Origin: Paracoccus binzhouensis
Lineage (GTDB): Bacteria; Pseudomonadota; Alphaproteobacteria; Rhodobacterales; Rhodobacteraceae
Assembly (NCBI RefSeq): GCF_016446475.1
Contig: NZ_JAEHFP010000022.1
Location: forward strand, 1-44,025
Length of the DNA stretch: 44,025 nt
Direction: 5' to 3'
Part shown: positions 17,088 to 23,809 of the stretch, piece after piece
How positions within the stretch are numbered: the first letter of the stretch is position 1
Layout of the letters: every line of letters begins with the position of its first letter
Notes under the pieces: generated by a model
Databases searched by the model: none
What the model saw: the letters and a program-made list of their open reading frames with translations, nothing else
What the model was told of the DNA's origin: nothing
Made by a program: the position numbers and the translations under genes

Positions 17088-17573
17088 CTATTCGGCCTCG
17101 TCCGCCGACTTGGCGTTGAGCTGGCCATAGTTCTGCGCGCCGATCTCCTCGTAGAGACCCAGCTGGGTTTCGAGGAAGTCGATATGGCCTTCCTCGTCGG
17201 CCAGCAGCGAATCGAACAGGCTGCGGCTGACGTAATCGCCGACCTTGTCGCAATATTCCCGCGCCTCGATGTAAAGCGTGCGGGCGTCGTATTCGGCCGC
17301 CAGGTCGGATTCCAGCGTTTCCTTGAGGTTCTGGCCGATCCGCAGCGGGTCCAGCTTCTGCAGGTTCGGATGCCCTTCCAGGAAGATGATTCGCTGGATC
17401 AGCCGATCAGCGTGGTGCATTTCCTCGATCGATTCGGCGCGGGACTTGTCGGCGACCTTGCCGTAGCCCCAATCCTCCTGAAGACGGTAATGCAGCCAAT
17501 ACTGGCTGACGGCGGTCAGTTCAGACCGTAGCGCTGCGTTGAGATACTCGATGACCTTTGCGTCGCCCTTCAT
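17088..17573 (-). CDS. bfr: Bacterioferritin
   Basis: A 161-residue haem-containing iron-storage subunit forming a 24-mer. The di-iron ferroxidase ligands are all present: Glu18, Glu51, His54, Glu94, Glu127 and His130. Met52 is the haem ligand (EEMHHA). Lies downstream of, and overlaps by 53 bases, the gene for its ferredoxin partner. Its ribosome site (AGGGGTGAG) is inside the bfd reading frame. Confidence 0.97.
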   Translation of the reverse strand: MKGDAKVIEYLNAALRSELTAVSQYWLHYRLQEDWGYGKVADKSRAESIEEMHHADRLIQRIIFLEGHPNLQKLDPLRIGQNLKETLESDLAAEYDARTLYIEAREYCDKVGDYVSRSLFDSLLADEEGHIDFLETQLGLYEEIGAQNYGQLNAKSADEAE

Positions 17574-17811
17574 GGCTCACCCCTGTGCGGTTGGCTCTCA
17601 ATCCTCTCAGGATGGGAGGCACCGCCAGATTATCGCATCCGCGCATGGTGTCCAGAAACAAGGGCATACAGCCGCCACAATCCGCGCGCTTGCCAAGCGC
17701 GTGATAGATCTTGCCAGGGGTGATGATCGTCTCGGGATCTGCGGCACGCATCCAGTCAACGGCGGCTCGGATGTCGTGGTCGGAAATCTGGGTGCAATGG
17801 CAGACGATCAT
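17521..17811 (-). CDS. bfd: Bacterioferritin-associated ferredoxin, with C-terminal extension
   Basis: A [2Fe-2S] protein that delivers electrons to release iron from bacterioferritin. Cluster cysteines are Cys4 and Cys6 ([10 protein letters not shown]) and Cys45 and Cys48 (ADCGGC). The protein is 96 residues, longer than the roughly 64 of E. coli Bfd; the extra tail is Arg-rich and its last 17 residues are read from DNA that also encodes the bfr N-terminus in another frame. AAGGTGAG precedes the ATG at 17811. The bfd-bfr pairing supports the role. The tail may be real or may reflect a frameshift near the end. Confidence 0.88.
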   Translation of the reverse strand: MIVCHCTQISDHDIRAAVDWMRAADPETIITPGKIYHALGKRADCGGCMPLFLDTMRGCDNLAVPPILRGLRANRTGVSHEGRRKGHRVSQRSATV

Positions 17812-17847
17812 GGGCTCACCTTGATTGCTCCAAAACTTAGCGAAATC

Positions 17848-17868
17848 CTCAGAGAAGTAAAGCCTGAG
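17848..17868. promoter_or_regulatory. Inverted repeat in the bfd-queA promoter region
   Basis: CTCAG-N11-CTGAG lies 37 bases upstream of the bfd start. In an iron-storage gene's promoter this is a candidate site for an iron-responsive regulator, but it is not a match I can assign to Fur, Irr, RirA or IscR. Confidence 0.3.
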
Positions 17869-17931
17869 TTTTTCACTTTGTGATGACCCCCGCCTTGACG
17901 CCCCCCGGCGGTGCGGACAGAAGCCAAGCCC

Positions 17932-18987
17932 ATGAAGCTGGACGATTTCGACTTTCATCTGCCCGAAGCGCTGATCGCGACCCGCCCGGCGCGGCCGCGC
18001 TCCTCGGCGCGGCTGCTGCTGGCCCAGGGCGATTCGCTTCGCGACCTGCATGTGCGCGACCTGGCCGACCTTTTGGGGCCGGGCGACCTGCTGGTGCTGA
18101 ACGACACCAAGGTGATCCCGGCGCGGCTGAGCGGCACCCGCACGCGCCAGACCCCGCAGGGCGAGGCGGTGGCGAGGATCGAGGTCACGCTGCTGGAACC
18201 CGCCGCCGACGGCTGGCGGGCGCTGGCCAGGCCCCTGCGCAAGCTCCGGCCCGGCGAGGTGATCCGCTTCTCCGATGCGCTCTCGGCCGAGGTGGCGGCC
18301 ATCTCGGACGGCGCGCTGACCCTGCGCTTCGACGCCGCGGGCGAAGCCTTCGACGCGGCGCTGGCGCAGGTCGGCGCCATGCCGCTGCCGCCCTATATCG
18401 CCGCGCTGCGTGCGCCCGACGAGGCCGACCGCGAGGATTACCAGACCGTCTGGGCCCGGCGCTCGGGCGCCGTTGCCGCCCCTACCGCCAGCCTGCATTT
18501 CGACCGCGACCTGCTGGACCGGCTGGTGGCGCGCGGCGTGCGCTTCACCCATGTCACCCTGCATGTCGGCGCCGGCACCTTCCTGCCGGTCAAGGTCGAG
18601 GACGTGACCACCCACAGGATGCACGGCGAATGGGGCGAGGTCACGCCCGAGGCCGCCGCGGCGATCAACCGCACCCGCGCCGAGGGCGGGCGGGTGATCC
18701 CGGTCGGCACCACGGCGCTGCGGCTGATCGAATCGGCAGCGGCCGAGGACGGCAGCGTGCAGCCATTCCGCGGCGTCACCGAGATCTTCATCTATCCCGG
18801 CTATCGCTTCCGGGTGACGGATGCGCTGATGACCAATTTCCACCTGCCGAAATCGACCCTGCTGATGCTGGTCAGCGCCCTGATGGGCCAGGACCGCATC
18901 CGCAGGATCTATCGCCACGCGGTGGAATCGGGCTATCGCTTCTTCAGCTATGGCGACGCCTCTTTGCTGATTCCGAAGGATCCGTGA
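17932..18987 (+). CDS. queA: S-adenosylmethionine:tRNA ribosyltransferase-isomerase
   Basis: Transfers the ribosyl part of SAM to preQ1 in tRNA, making epoxyqueuosine. 351 residues. Family landmarks: [24 protein letters not shown] at the N-terminus (cited in part), [60 protein letters not shown]. The ATG at 17932 is used because the seven residues upstream in frame are not family-like. Its stop overlaps the start of the MFS gene (TGATG). No tgt gene is in the window. Confidence 0.96.
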   Translation: MKLDDFDFHLPEALIATRPARPRSSARLLLAQGDSLRDLHVRDLADLLGPGDLLVLNDTKVIPARLSGTRTRQTPQGEAVARIEVTLLEPAADGWRALARPLRKLRPGEVIRFSDALSAEVAAISDGALTLRFDAAGEAFDAALAQVGAMPLPPYIAALRAPDEADREDYQTVWARRSGAVAAPTASLHFDRDLLDRLVARGVRFTHVTLHVGAGTFLPVKVEDVTTHRMHGEWGEVTPEAAAAINRTRAEGGRVIPVGTTALRLIESAAAEDGSVQPFRGVTEIFIYPGYRFRVTDALMTNFHLPKSTLLMLVSALMGQDRIRRIYRHAVESGYRFFSYGDASLLIPKDP

Positions 18988-20231
18988 TGCTTACCGTGCT
19001 CCGCACCACCTGGCCGCTGCTTCTGGGCATCCTGCTCTTGATGGTCGGGAACGGGATGCAGGGCACGCTTCTGGGCATCCGCGGCAAGATCGAGGGCATC
19101 TCGACCACCCAGATGTCGGTGGTCATGTCGGCCTATTTCGGCGGCTTCCTGCTGGGCTCGCGCGTGGTGCCCGAGCTGATCCGCAATGTCGGCCATGTGC
19201 GGGTCTTCGCGGCGCTCGGCTCGCTGATCTCCTCGGTGCTGATCCTTTACGCGGCAGCGCCGCACTGGATCGCCTGGGCGCTGATGCGGCTCTTGATCGG
19301 CTTCTGCTTCTCGGGCGTCTACATCACCGCCGAAAGCTGGCTGAACGCCGGCACCACGAACCAGACGCGCGGCCAGGCCATGTCGGCCTACATGATCATG
19401 CAGATGCTGGGCATCATCTCGGCGCAGATGCTGATGAACACCGCAGACCCGGCCGGCTACCTGCTCTTCGTGATCCCCTCGGTTCTGGTCAGCCTGTCCT
19501 TCCTGCCCATCCTGCTGTCGACCCAGCCCGCGCCGCAATTCGCCACGCTGAAGCGCATGAGCTTCGGAGATCTGTTCCGCGTCTCGCCGCTGGGCTGCAT
19601 CGGCATCTTCCTGATGGGCGGGGTGTTCTCGGCGCTGTTCGGCATGGCCTCGGTCTGGGGCTCGACCAAGGGGCTTTCGGTGCGCGAGATCTCGGCCTTC
19701 GTCGCCGCGATCTATGCCGGCGGGCTGTTCCTGCAATATCCGATCGGCTGGCTCTCGGACCATGGCGACCGGCGCTTCATCGTGCTGGGGCTCAGCGCGC
19801 TCGGCGCCCTGGTCTGCCTGGCCACGGTGACGCTGCAGCCGGGAATCTGGGGACTGATCCTGGCCGCCGCGCTGATCGGCGGCGTCGCCAACCCGGTCTA
19901 TTCGCTGCTGCTGGCCTATACCAACGACTTCCTCGACGCCTCGGACATGGCGGCGGCCTCGGCGGGGCTTCTGTTCATCAACGGGGTGGGCGCCATGGCC
20001 GGTCCGCTGATCACCGGCTGGCTGATGTCGCTTCTGGGGCCGGACGGGTTCTGGATCTATATCGGCGCGCTGCTGGCGGCGCTGACCTTCTATGCCGGCT
20101 GGCGCCGCACCCGCCGCCCGACCCCGGCGCAGGACCAGAGCTTCGCGGTCATCGCTCCCTCGGCCACCCCGGTCGCGGTCGAGGCAGCGCTGGAAACCGC
20201 CAGTTCCGACGACGACGCCAAACCCGCCTGA
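18987..20231 (+). CDS. MFS transporter (YcaD-like)
   Basis: A 414-residue major facilitator protein with about 12 hydrophobic segments. LGSRVVPELIRNVGHVRVF after the second helix is the MFS loop 2-3 region; GYLLFVIP, LFINGVGAMAGPLITGWLMS and YPIGWLSDHGDRR fit the sugar/drug-type families. The last 45 residues are polar and cytosolic. It overlaps the queA stop by one base, so it is probably co-transcribed. Substrate unknown; nothing nearby suggests one. Confidence 0.85.
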   Translation: MLTVLRTTWPLLLGILLLMVGNGMQGTLLGIRGKIEGISTTQMSVVMSAYFGGFLLGSRVVPELIRNVGHVRVFAALGSLISSVLILYAAAPHWIAWALMRLLIGFCFSGVYITAESWLNAGTTNQTRGQAMSAYMIMQMLGIISAQMLMNTADPAGYLLFVIPSVLVSLSFLPILLSTQPAPQFATLKRMSFGDLFRVSPLGCIGIFLMGGVFSALFGMASVWGSTKGLSVREISAFVAAIYAGGLFLQYPIGWLSDHGDRRFIVLGLSALGALVCLATVTLQPGIWGLILAAALIGGVANPVYSLLLAYTNDFLDASDMAAASAGLLFINGVGAMAGPLITGWLMSLLGPDGFWIYIGALLAALTFYAGWRRTRRPTPAQDQSFAVIAPSATPVAVEAALETASSDDDAKPA

Positions 20232-20289
20232 CGGGGTTGCGGCGCGCCTCCGGCTCTGCAACCATCCGGGAAAACCGGAAGGGCGCAGC

Positions 20290-20871
20290 ATGACCGAGAC
20301 CGCGACACCCGAGGACATCAACCGCTTCTGGCTGGACGAGGTCGGCGAGAAGGGCTGGTATGCCCGTTCGGACGCGCTGGACGACACCATCCGCCAACGC
20401 TTCCTGCCCGCCTGGGAACGCGCCGCCGACCTGGCGCCCGGCTGGGCGGAAACGCCCGAGGGCGCGCTGGCAGCACTGATCCTGACCGATCAGTTCCCGC
20501 GCAACATGTTCCGCGAGGATCCGCGCGCCTTCGCCACCGATCCCCTGGCCCGCAGCCTGGCCCGCGAGGCGGTGGGGAACGGTTTCCACCTGCGCATCGA
20601 CCCGCCCGCCCGGCAGTTCTTCTACCTGCCCTTCGAGCATTCCGAGGACCTGGCCGACCAGGAACGCGCGGTCGCGCTGTTCGCCGAGTTCATGCCTGGC
20701 GAGAACCTGCGCCATGCCGAGCTGCACCGCGACACCATCGCGAAATTCGGCCGCTTCCCCTGGCGCAACGCGGCGCTGAAGCGCGTGCCCACGGCGGCGG
20801 AAACCCGCGTGATGGAGGCCGGCGGCTATGGCGCGCTGGTCGCCGGCAAGCTGTCGCTTGCTGACCTCTGA
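20290..20871 (+). CDS. DUF924 family protein
   Basis: A 193-residue all-helical cytosolic protein. Recognised by the DUF924 pattern: FWLDEVGEKGWYARSDALDD near the start, LILTDQFPRNMFR in the middle, FFYLPFEHSED, and FGRFPWRNAAL near the end. The family has a TPR-like fold and no established biochemical role. It sits 58 bases after the MFS gene and 45 bases before lpdA on the same strand. Confidence 0.9.
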   Translation: MTETATPEDINRFWLDEVGEKGWYARSDALDDTIRQRFLPAWERAADLAPGWAETPEGALAALILTDQFPRNMFREDPRAFATDPLARSLAREAVGNGFHLRIDPPARQFFYLPFEHSEDLADQERAVALFAEFMPGENLRHAELHRDTIAKFGRFPWRNAALKRVPTAAETRVMEAGGYGALVAGKLSLADL

Positions 20872-20890
20872 AAAATGGTTTAACGCTGAA

Positions 20891-20906
20891 CTATCTTTTC
20901 TGATAG
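20891..20906. promoter_or_regulatory. Short inverted repeat before lpdA
   Basis: CTATC-N6-GATAG ends 10 bases before the lpdA start and overlaps its ribosome-site region. Possible weak leader hairpin or operator; short enough to be chance. Confidence 0.2.
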
Positions 20907-20916
20907 GGGGACATCC

Positions 20917-22323
20917 ATGGCGCAGAGCTTCGACATGGTGGTGATCGGTTCCGGCCCTGGCGGCTATGTCTGCGCCATCCGCGGCGCGCAGCTGGGGCTG
21001 AAGGTGGCCTGTATCGAGCGCGAGCATCTGGGCGGCATCTGCCTGAACTGGGGCTGCATCCCGACCAAGGCGCTGCTGCGCTCGGCCGAGGTGTTCCACC
21101 TGATGCACCGCGCCAAGGAGTTCGGCCTCTCGGCGGACAAGATCGGCTACGACCTCGGCGCCGTGGTCAGCCGCTCGCGCGGCGTGGCCAAGCAGCTCGC
21201 CGGCGGCGTCGGCCACCTGCTCAAGAAGAACAAGGTCACCGTCATCATGGGCGAGGCCAGCCTGACCGCCCCCGGCAAGATCAGCGTCAAGACCGACAAG
21301 GGGACCGAGGAGGTCACCGGCAAGGCCATCGTTCTGGCCACCGGCGCCCGCGCCCGCAACCTGCCCGGCCTGGAAGCGGACGGCGACCTGGTCTGGAACT
21401 ACAAGCACGCCCTGCAGCCGCCGCGCATGCCCAAGAAGCTGCTGGTCATCGGCTCGGGCGCCATCGGCATCGAATTCGCCAGCTTCTTCAACACGCTGGG
21501 CGCCGACACCACGGTGGTCGAGGTGATGGACCGCGTGCTGCCGGTCGAGGATGCAGAAATCTCGGCCCTGGCGAAAAAGCAATTCGTCAAGCAGGGCATG
21601 AAGATCCTGGAAAAGGCGACGGTCAAGAAGCTCGATCGCGCCCCCGATGGAAAAGGCGGCGGCAAGGTCGCCGCCCATATCGAGACCGGCGGCAAGACCG
21701 AGACGCAGGACTTCGACACGGTGATCTCGGCCGTCGGCATCGTCGGCAACGTGGAAAACCTCGGCCTTGAAAAGCTGGGCGCCAAGATCGACCGCACCCA
21801 TGTCGTGACCGACGAATATTGCCGCACCGGCGTCGAAGGGCTCTATGCCATCGGCGACGTGGCCGGCGCTCCCTGGCTCGCCCACAAGGCCAGCCACGAA
21901 GGCGTCATGGTCGCCGAGCTGATCGCCGGCGGGCACCCGCATCCGATCAAGCCGAACTCGATCCCCGGCTGCACCTATTGCAACCCGCAGGTCGCCTCGG
22001 TCGGCCTGACGGAAGAGAAAGCGAAAGCAGCGGGTTACGAGGTCAAGGTCGGCCGCTTCCCCTTCATCGGCAACGGCAAGGCCATCGCGCTCGGCGAACC
22101 CGAGGGCCTGATCAAGACCGTCTTCGACGCCAAGACCGGCGAGCTGCTGGGCGCCCACATGGTCGGCGCCGAGGTAACCGAGCTGATCCAGGGCTATGTC
22201 GTCGGCCGCACGCTGGAAACCACCGAGGCCGAGCTGATGGAGACGGTCTTCCCGCACCCGACGCTCAGCGAAATGCTGCACGAAGCGACGCTGTCCGCCT
22301 ACGGCCGCGCCATCCATTTCTGA
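20917..22323 (+). CDS. lpdA: Dihydrolipoyl dehydrogenase (E3)
   Basis: FAD enzyme that reoxidises the dihydrolipoyl groups of 2-oxoacid dehydrogenase complexes, passing electrons to NAD. 468 residues. FAD motif VVIGSGPGGYVCAI, redox pair Cys42/Cys47 in GGICLNWGCIPTKALL, NAD motif VIGSGAIGIEFASFF, second FAD region YAIGDVAGAPWLAHKASHE, and the C-terminal HPTLSE with the catalytic His. There is no N-terminal lipoyl domain. No E1 or E2 gene is in the window, so which complex it serves is open; LNWGCIPTK is the form I associate with pyruvate dehydrogenase E3 in relatives. Confidence 0.96.
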   Translation: MAQSFDMVVIGSGPGGYVCAIRGAQLGLKVACIEREHLGGICLNWGCIPTKALLRSAEVFHLMHRAKEFGLSADKIGYDLGAVVSRSRGVAKQLAGGVGHLLKKNKVTVIMGEASLTAPGKISVKTDKGTEEVTGKAIVLATGARARNLPGLEADGDLVWNYKHALQPPRMPKKLLVIGSGAIGIEFASFFNTLGADTTVVEVMDRVLPVEDAEISALAKKQFVKQGMKILEKATVKKLDRAPDGKGGGKVAAHIETGGKTETQDFDTVISAVGIVGNVENLGLEKLGAKIDRTHVVTDEYCRTGVEGLYAIGDVAGAPWLAHKASHEGVMVAELIAGGHPHPIKPNSIPGCTYCNPQVASVGLTEEKAKAAGYEVKVGRFPFIGNGKAIALGEPEGLIKTVFDAKTGELLGAHMVGAEVTELIQGYVVGRTLETTEAELMETVFPHPTLSEMLHEATLSAYGRAIHF

Positions 22324-22328
22324 ACGAC

Positions 22329-22357
22329 GAAGGGGCCTCGCGGCCCCTTCTTCTTTG
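22329..22357 (+). terminator. Intrinsic terminator of lpdA
   Basis: GAAGGGGCC, loop TCGC, GGCCCCTTC (22329-22350), then TTCTTTG. A perfect 9-bp GC-rich stem with a T-rich tail, five bases after the lpdA stop. Confidence 0.85.
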
Positions 22358-22372
22358 CTGCCCAAATACCCC
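22354..22372. repeat. Copy of the CAAATACCC intergenic motif
   Basis: TTTGCTGCCCAAATACCCC, immediately after the lpdA terminator. It matches at 16 of 18 positions the minus-strand sequence at 33748-33766 and shares its core with both arms of the repeat at 3381-3470. Confidence 0.6.
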
Positions 22373-22380
22373 ACGGGGGT

Positions 22381-22401
22381 CCGGGGGTGTGAAACCCCCG
22401 G
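22381..22401 (-). terminator. Hairpin 3' of the M20 amidohydrolase gene
   Basis: CCGGGGGT, a five-base loop, ACCCCCGG: a perfect 8-bp stem eight bases beyond the stop of the minus-strand amidohydrolase gene. No T-run follows. Confidence 0.5.
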
Positions 22402-22409
22402 TGCGGCCG

Positions 22410-23579
22410 TCACGCCGGGATCGGCATCCGCGCCTCGACCATGCCGGCATACCAGCTCGAACCCGCCGGAATCGCGTTGTCGTCGAAATTATAGGCCGGG
22501 TGATGCACCATCGCCGTATCGCCGTTGCCGACGAAGATATAGGCGCCGGGGCGTTCGTTCAGCATGTAGCTGAAATCCTCGCCGGCCATCAGCGGCTGCA
22601 TCTCCATGTCCACGTCCCCCGCCACCTGCCGCGCCACTTCCGCTGCGAAAACGGTGGCTTCCGGATGGTTCATCGTCACCGGATAGCCACGGTCATACTG
22701 CACCTCGGCCGTGGCACCGAAGGCGGCGGCGACATTCCCCGCGACGCGCTTGATGCCCTCTTCCAGCTGGTCGCGCACCTCGGGAGCCAGGCTGCGGGCG
22801 GTGCCTTTCAGCTTGACCTGCTGCGGGATGACGTTGTGGGCGGTCGAGTCGGTTTCGACCACGCAGACCGAAACCACGCCACTTTTCAGCGGATCGACAT
22901 TGCGCGACACCACCGATTGCAGCGCCACGATAATCTGCGCCGCGACCAGCAGCGTGTCGATGGCCTCGTGCGGCTTGGCGGCATGGCCGCCCTTGCCGGT
23001 CACCCGGATGTCGAACTGGTCGGCGGCGGCCATCATCGCGCCCTCGCGGATGGCGAAGCTGCCCACCGGATAGCCGGGCATGTTGTGCATGCCATAGAAT
23101 TCCTGGATGCCCCAGCGGTCCACCAGCCCGTCCTGCACCATGGCCAGCCCCCCCGCCCCGCCCTCTTCGGCGGGCTGGAAGATCAGCACGGCGGTGCCGT
23201 CGAAATTGCGCGTCTCGGCCAGGTATTTCGCCGCGCCCAGCAGCATGGCGGTATGGCCGTCATGGCCGCAGGCATGCATGACCCCCGGATTTTGCGAGGC
23301 ATATTCCAGGCCGGTCTGTTCCTTGATCGGCAGGGCGTCCATGTCGGCGCGCAGGCCGATCACCCTGCCCTTGCTGTCGGAACGGCCCTTGATGACGCCG
23401 ACGACGCCAGTGCGGCCGATGCCTTCGGTGACCTCGTCCACGCCGAATTCCCGCAAGAGCTGGGCGACGCGGCCGGCGGTGCGGTGGACCTGGTAGTCCA
23501 GCTCGGGGTTCTGGTGGAAGTCGCGGCGCCAGGCGGCGATCTCGGGCAGCAGTTCGGCAAAGCGGTTCTTGACGGGCAT
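22410..23579 (-). CDS. M20D-family amidohydrolase (hippurate hydrolase-like)
   Basis: A 389-residue zinc/manganese amidohydrolase, expected to cleave N-acyl amino acids or related amides in the cytoplasm. Metal-site regions: MHACGHDGHTAMLLGAA (Cys and His), QPAEEGGAGG (Glu pair), GMHNMPGYPVG and a C-terminal HHPAYNFDD. The dimerisation domain has TGKGGHAAKPHEAID. Start ATG 23579 follows a strong AAAGGAGA site, so it has its own translation signal. It is on the same strand as, and downstream of, the receptor and ATPase genes, but two palindromes separate it from the receptor. HipO, IAA-amino acid hydrolase or aminoacylase activity cannot be separated by sequence. Confidence 0.9.
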   Translation of the reverse strand: MPVKNRFAELLPEIAAWRRDFHQNPELDYQVHRTAGRVAQLLREFGVDEVTEGIGRTGVVGVIKGRSDSKGRVIGLRADMDALPIKEQTGLEYASQNPGVMHACGHDGHTAMLLGAAKYLAETRNFDGTAVLIFQPAEEGGAGGLAMVQDGLVDRWGIQEFYGMHNMPGYPVGSFAIREGAMMAAADQFDIRVTGKGGHAAKPHEAIDTLLVAAQIIVALQSVVSRNVDPLKSGVVSVCVVETDSTAHNVIPQQVKLKGTARSLAPEVRDQLEEGIKRVAGNVAAAFGATAEVQYDRGYPVTMNHPEATVFAAEVARQVAGDVDMEMQPLMAGEDFSYMLNERPGAYIFVGNGDTAMVHHPAYNFDDNAIPAGSSWYAGMVEARMPIPA

Positions 23580-23681
23580 GTGACAATCTCCTTTGCCGGG
23601 CAGGTTACGCCTTTCGCCAAGCGCCGCAAGGCCGCGCAACGGCTGCGGGCGTTGCGCCGTGCACCGCGCCGGAGCCGGGAC

Positions 23682-23713
23682 GCCAAAACCCCGGCAATTG
23701 CCGGGGTTTTGGC
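23682..23713. terminator. Perfect 32-bp palindrome with T-runs on both strands
   Basis: The left half runs GCCAAAACCCCGGCAA (23682-23697) and the right half is its exact reverse complement, with no loop. Each strand has TTTT within the 3' arm, so it can stop transcription from either direction. It lies between the receptor stop and the amidohydrolase start. Confidence 0.7.
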
Positions 23714-23775
23714 CGTGATCGCCGTGCAACAGGCGTACACCGCGCGTACACAGGCCGTGCACCGCGGGACGCGAA

Positions 23776-23799
23776 CGGGCCGGCGGCGCCGCCGGCCCG
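23776..23799. terminator. Perfect 24-bp GC palindrome after the receptor stop
   Basis: Left half CGGGCCGGCGGC, right half its exact reverse complement, 11 bases beyond the receptor stop on the minus strand. All G/C, with no T-run. Together with the palindrome at 23682 it forms a tandem pair. Confidence 0.5.
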
Positions 23800-23809
23800 C
23801 CCAGAAGGG

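Noticed and set aside
17880..20231. A 783-codon frame that could be read as a fused queA/MFS protein
   Set aside because: Its first half is a shifted frame over queA with no family resemblance. The true queA (17932-18987) and MFS gene (from 18987) are separate.
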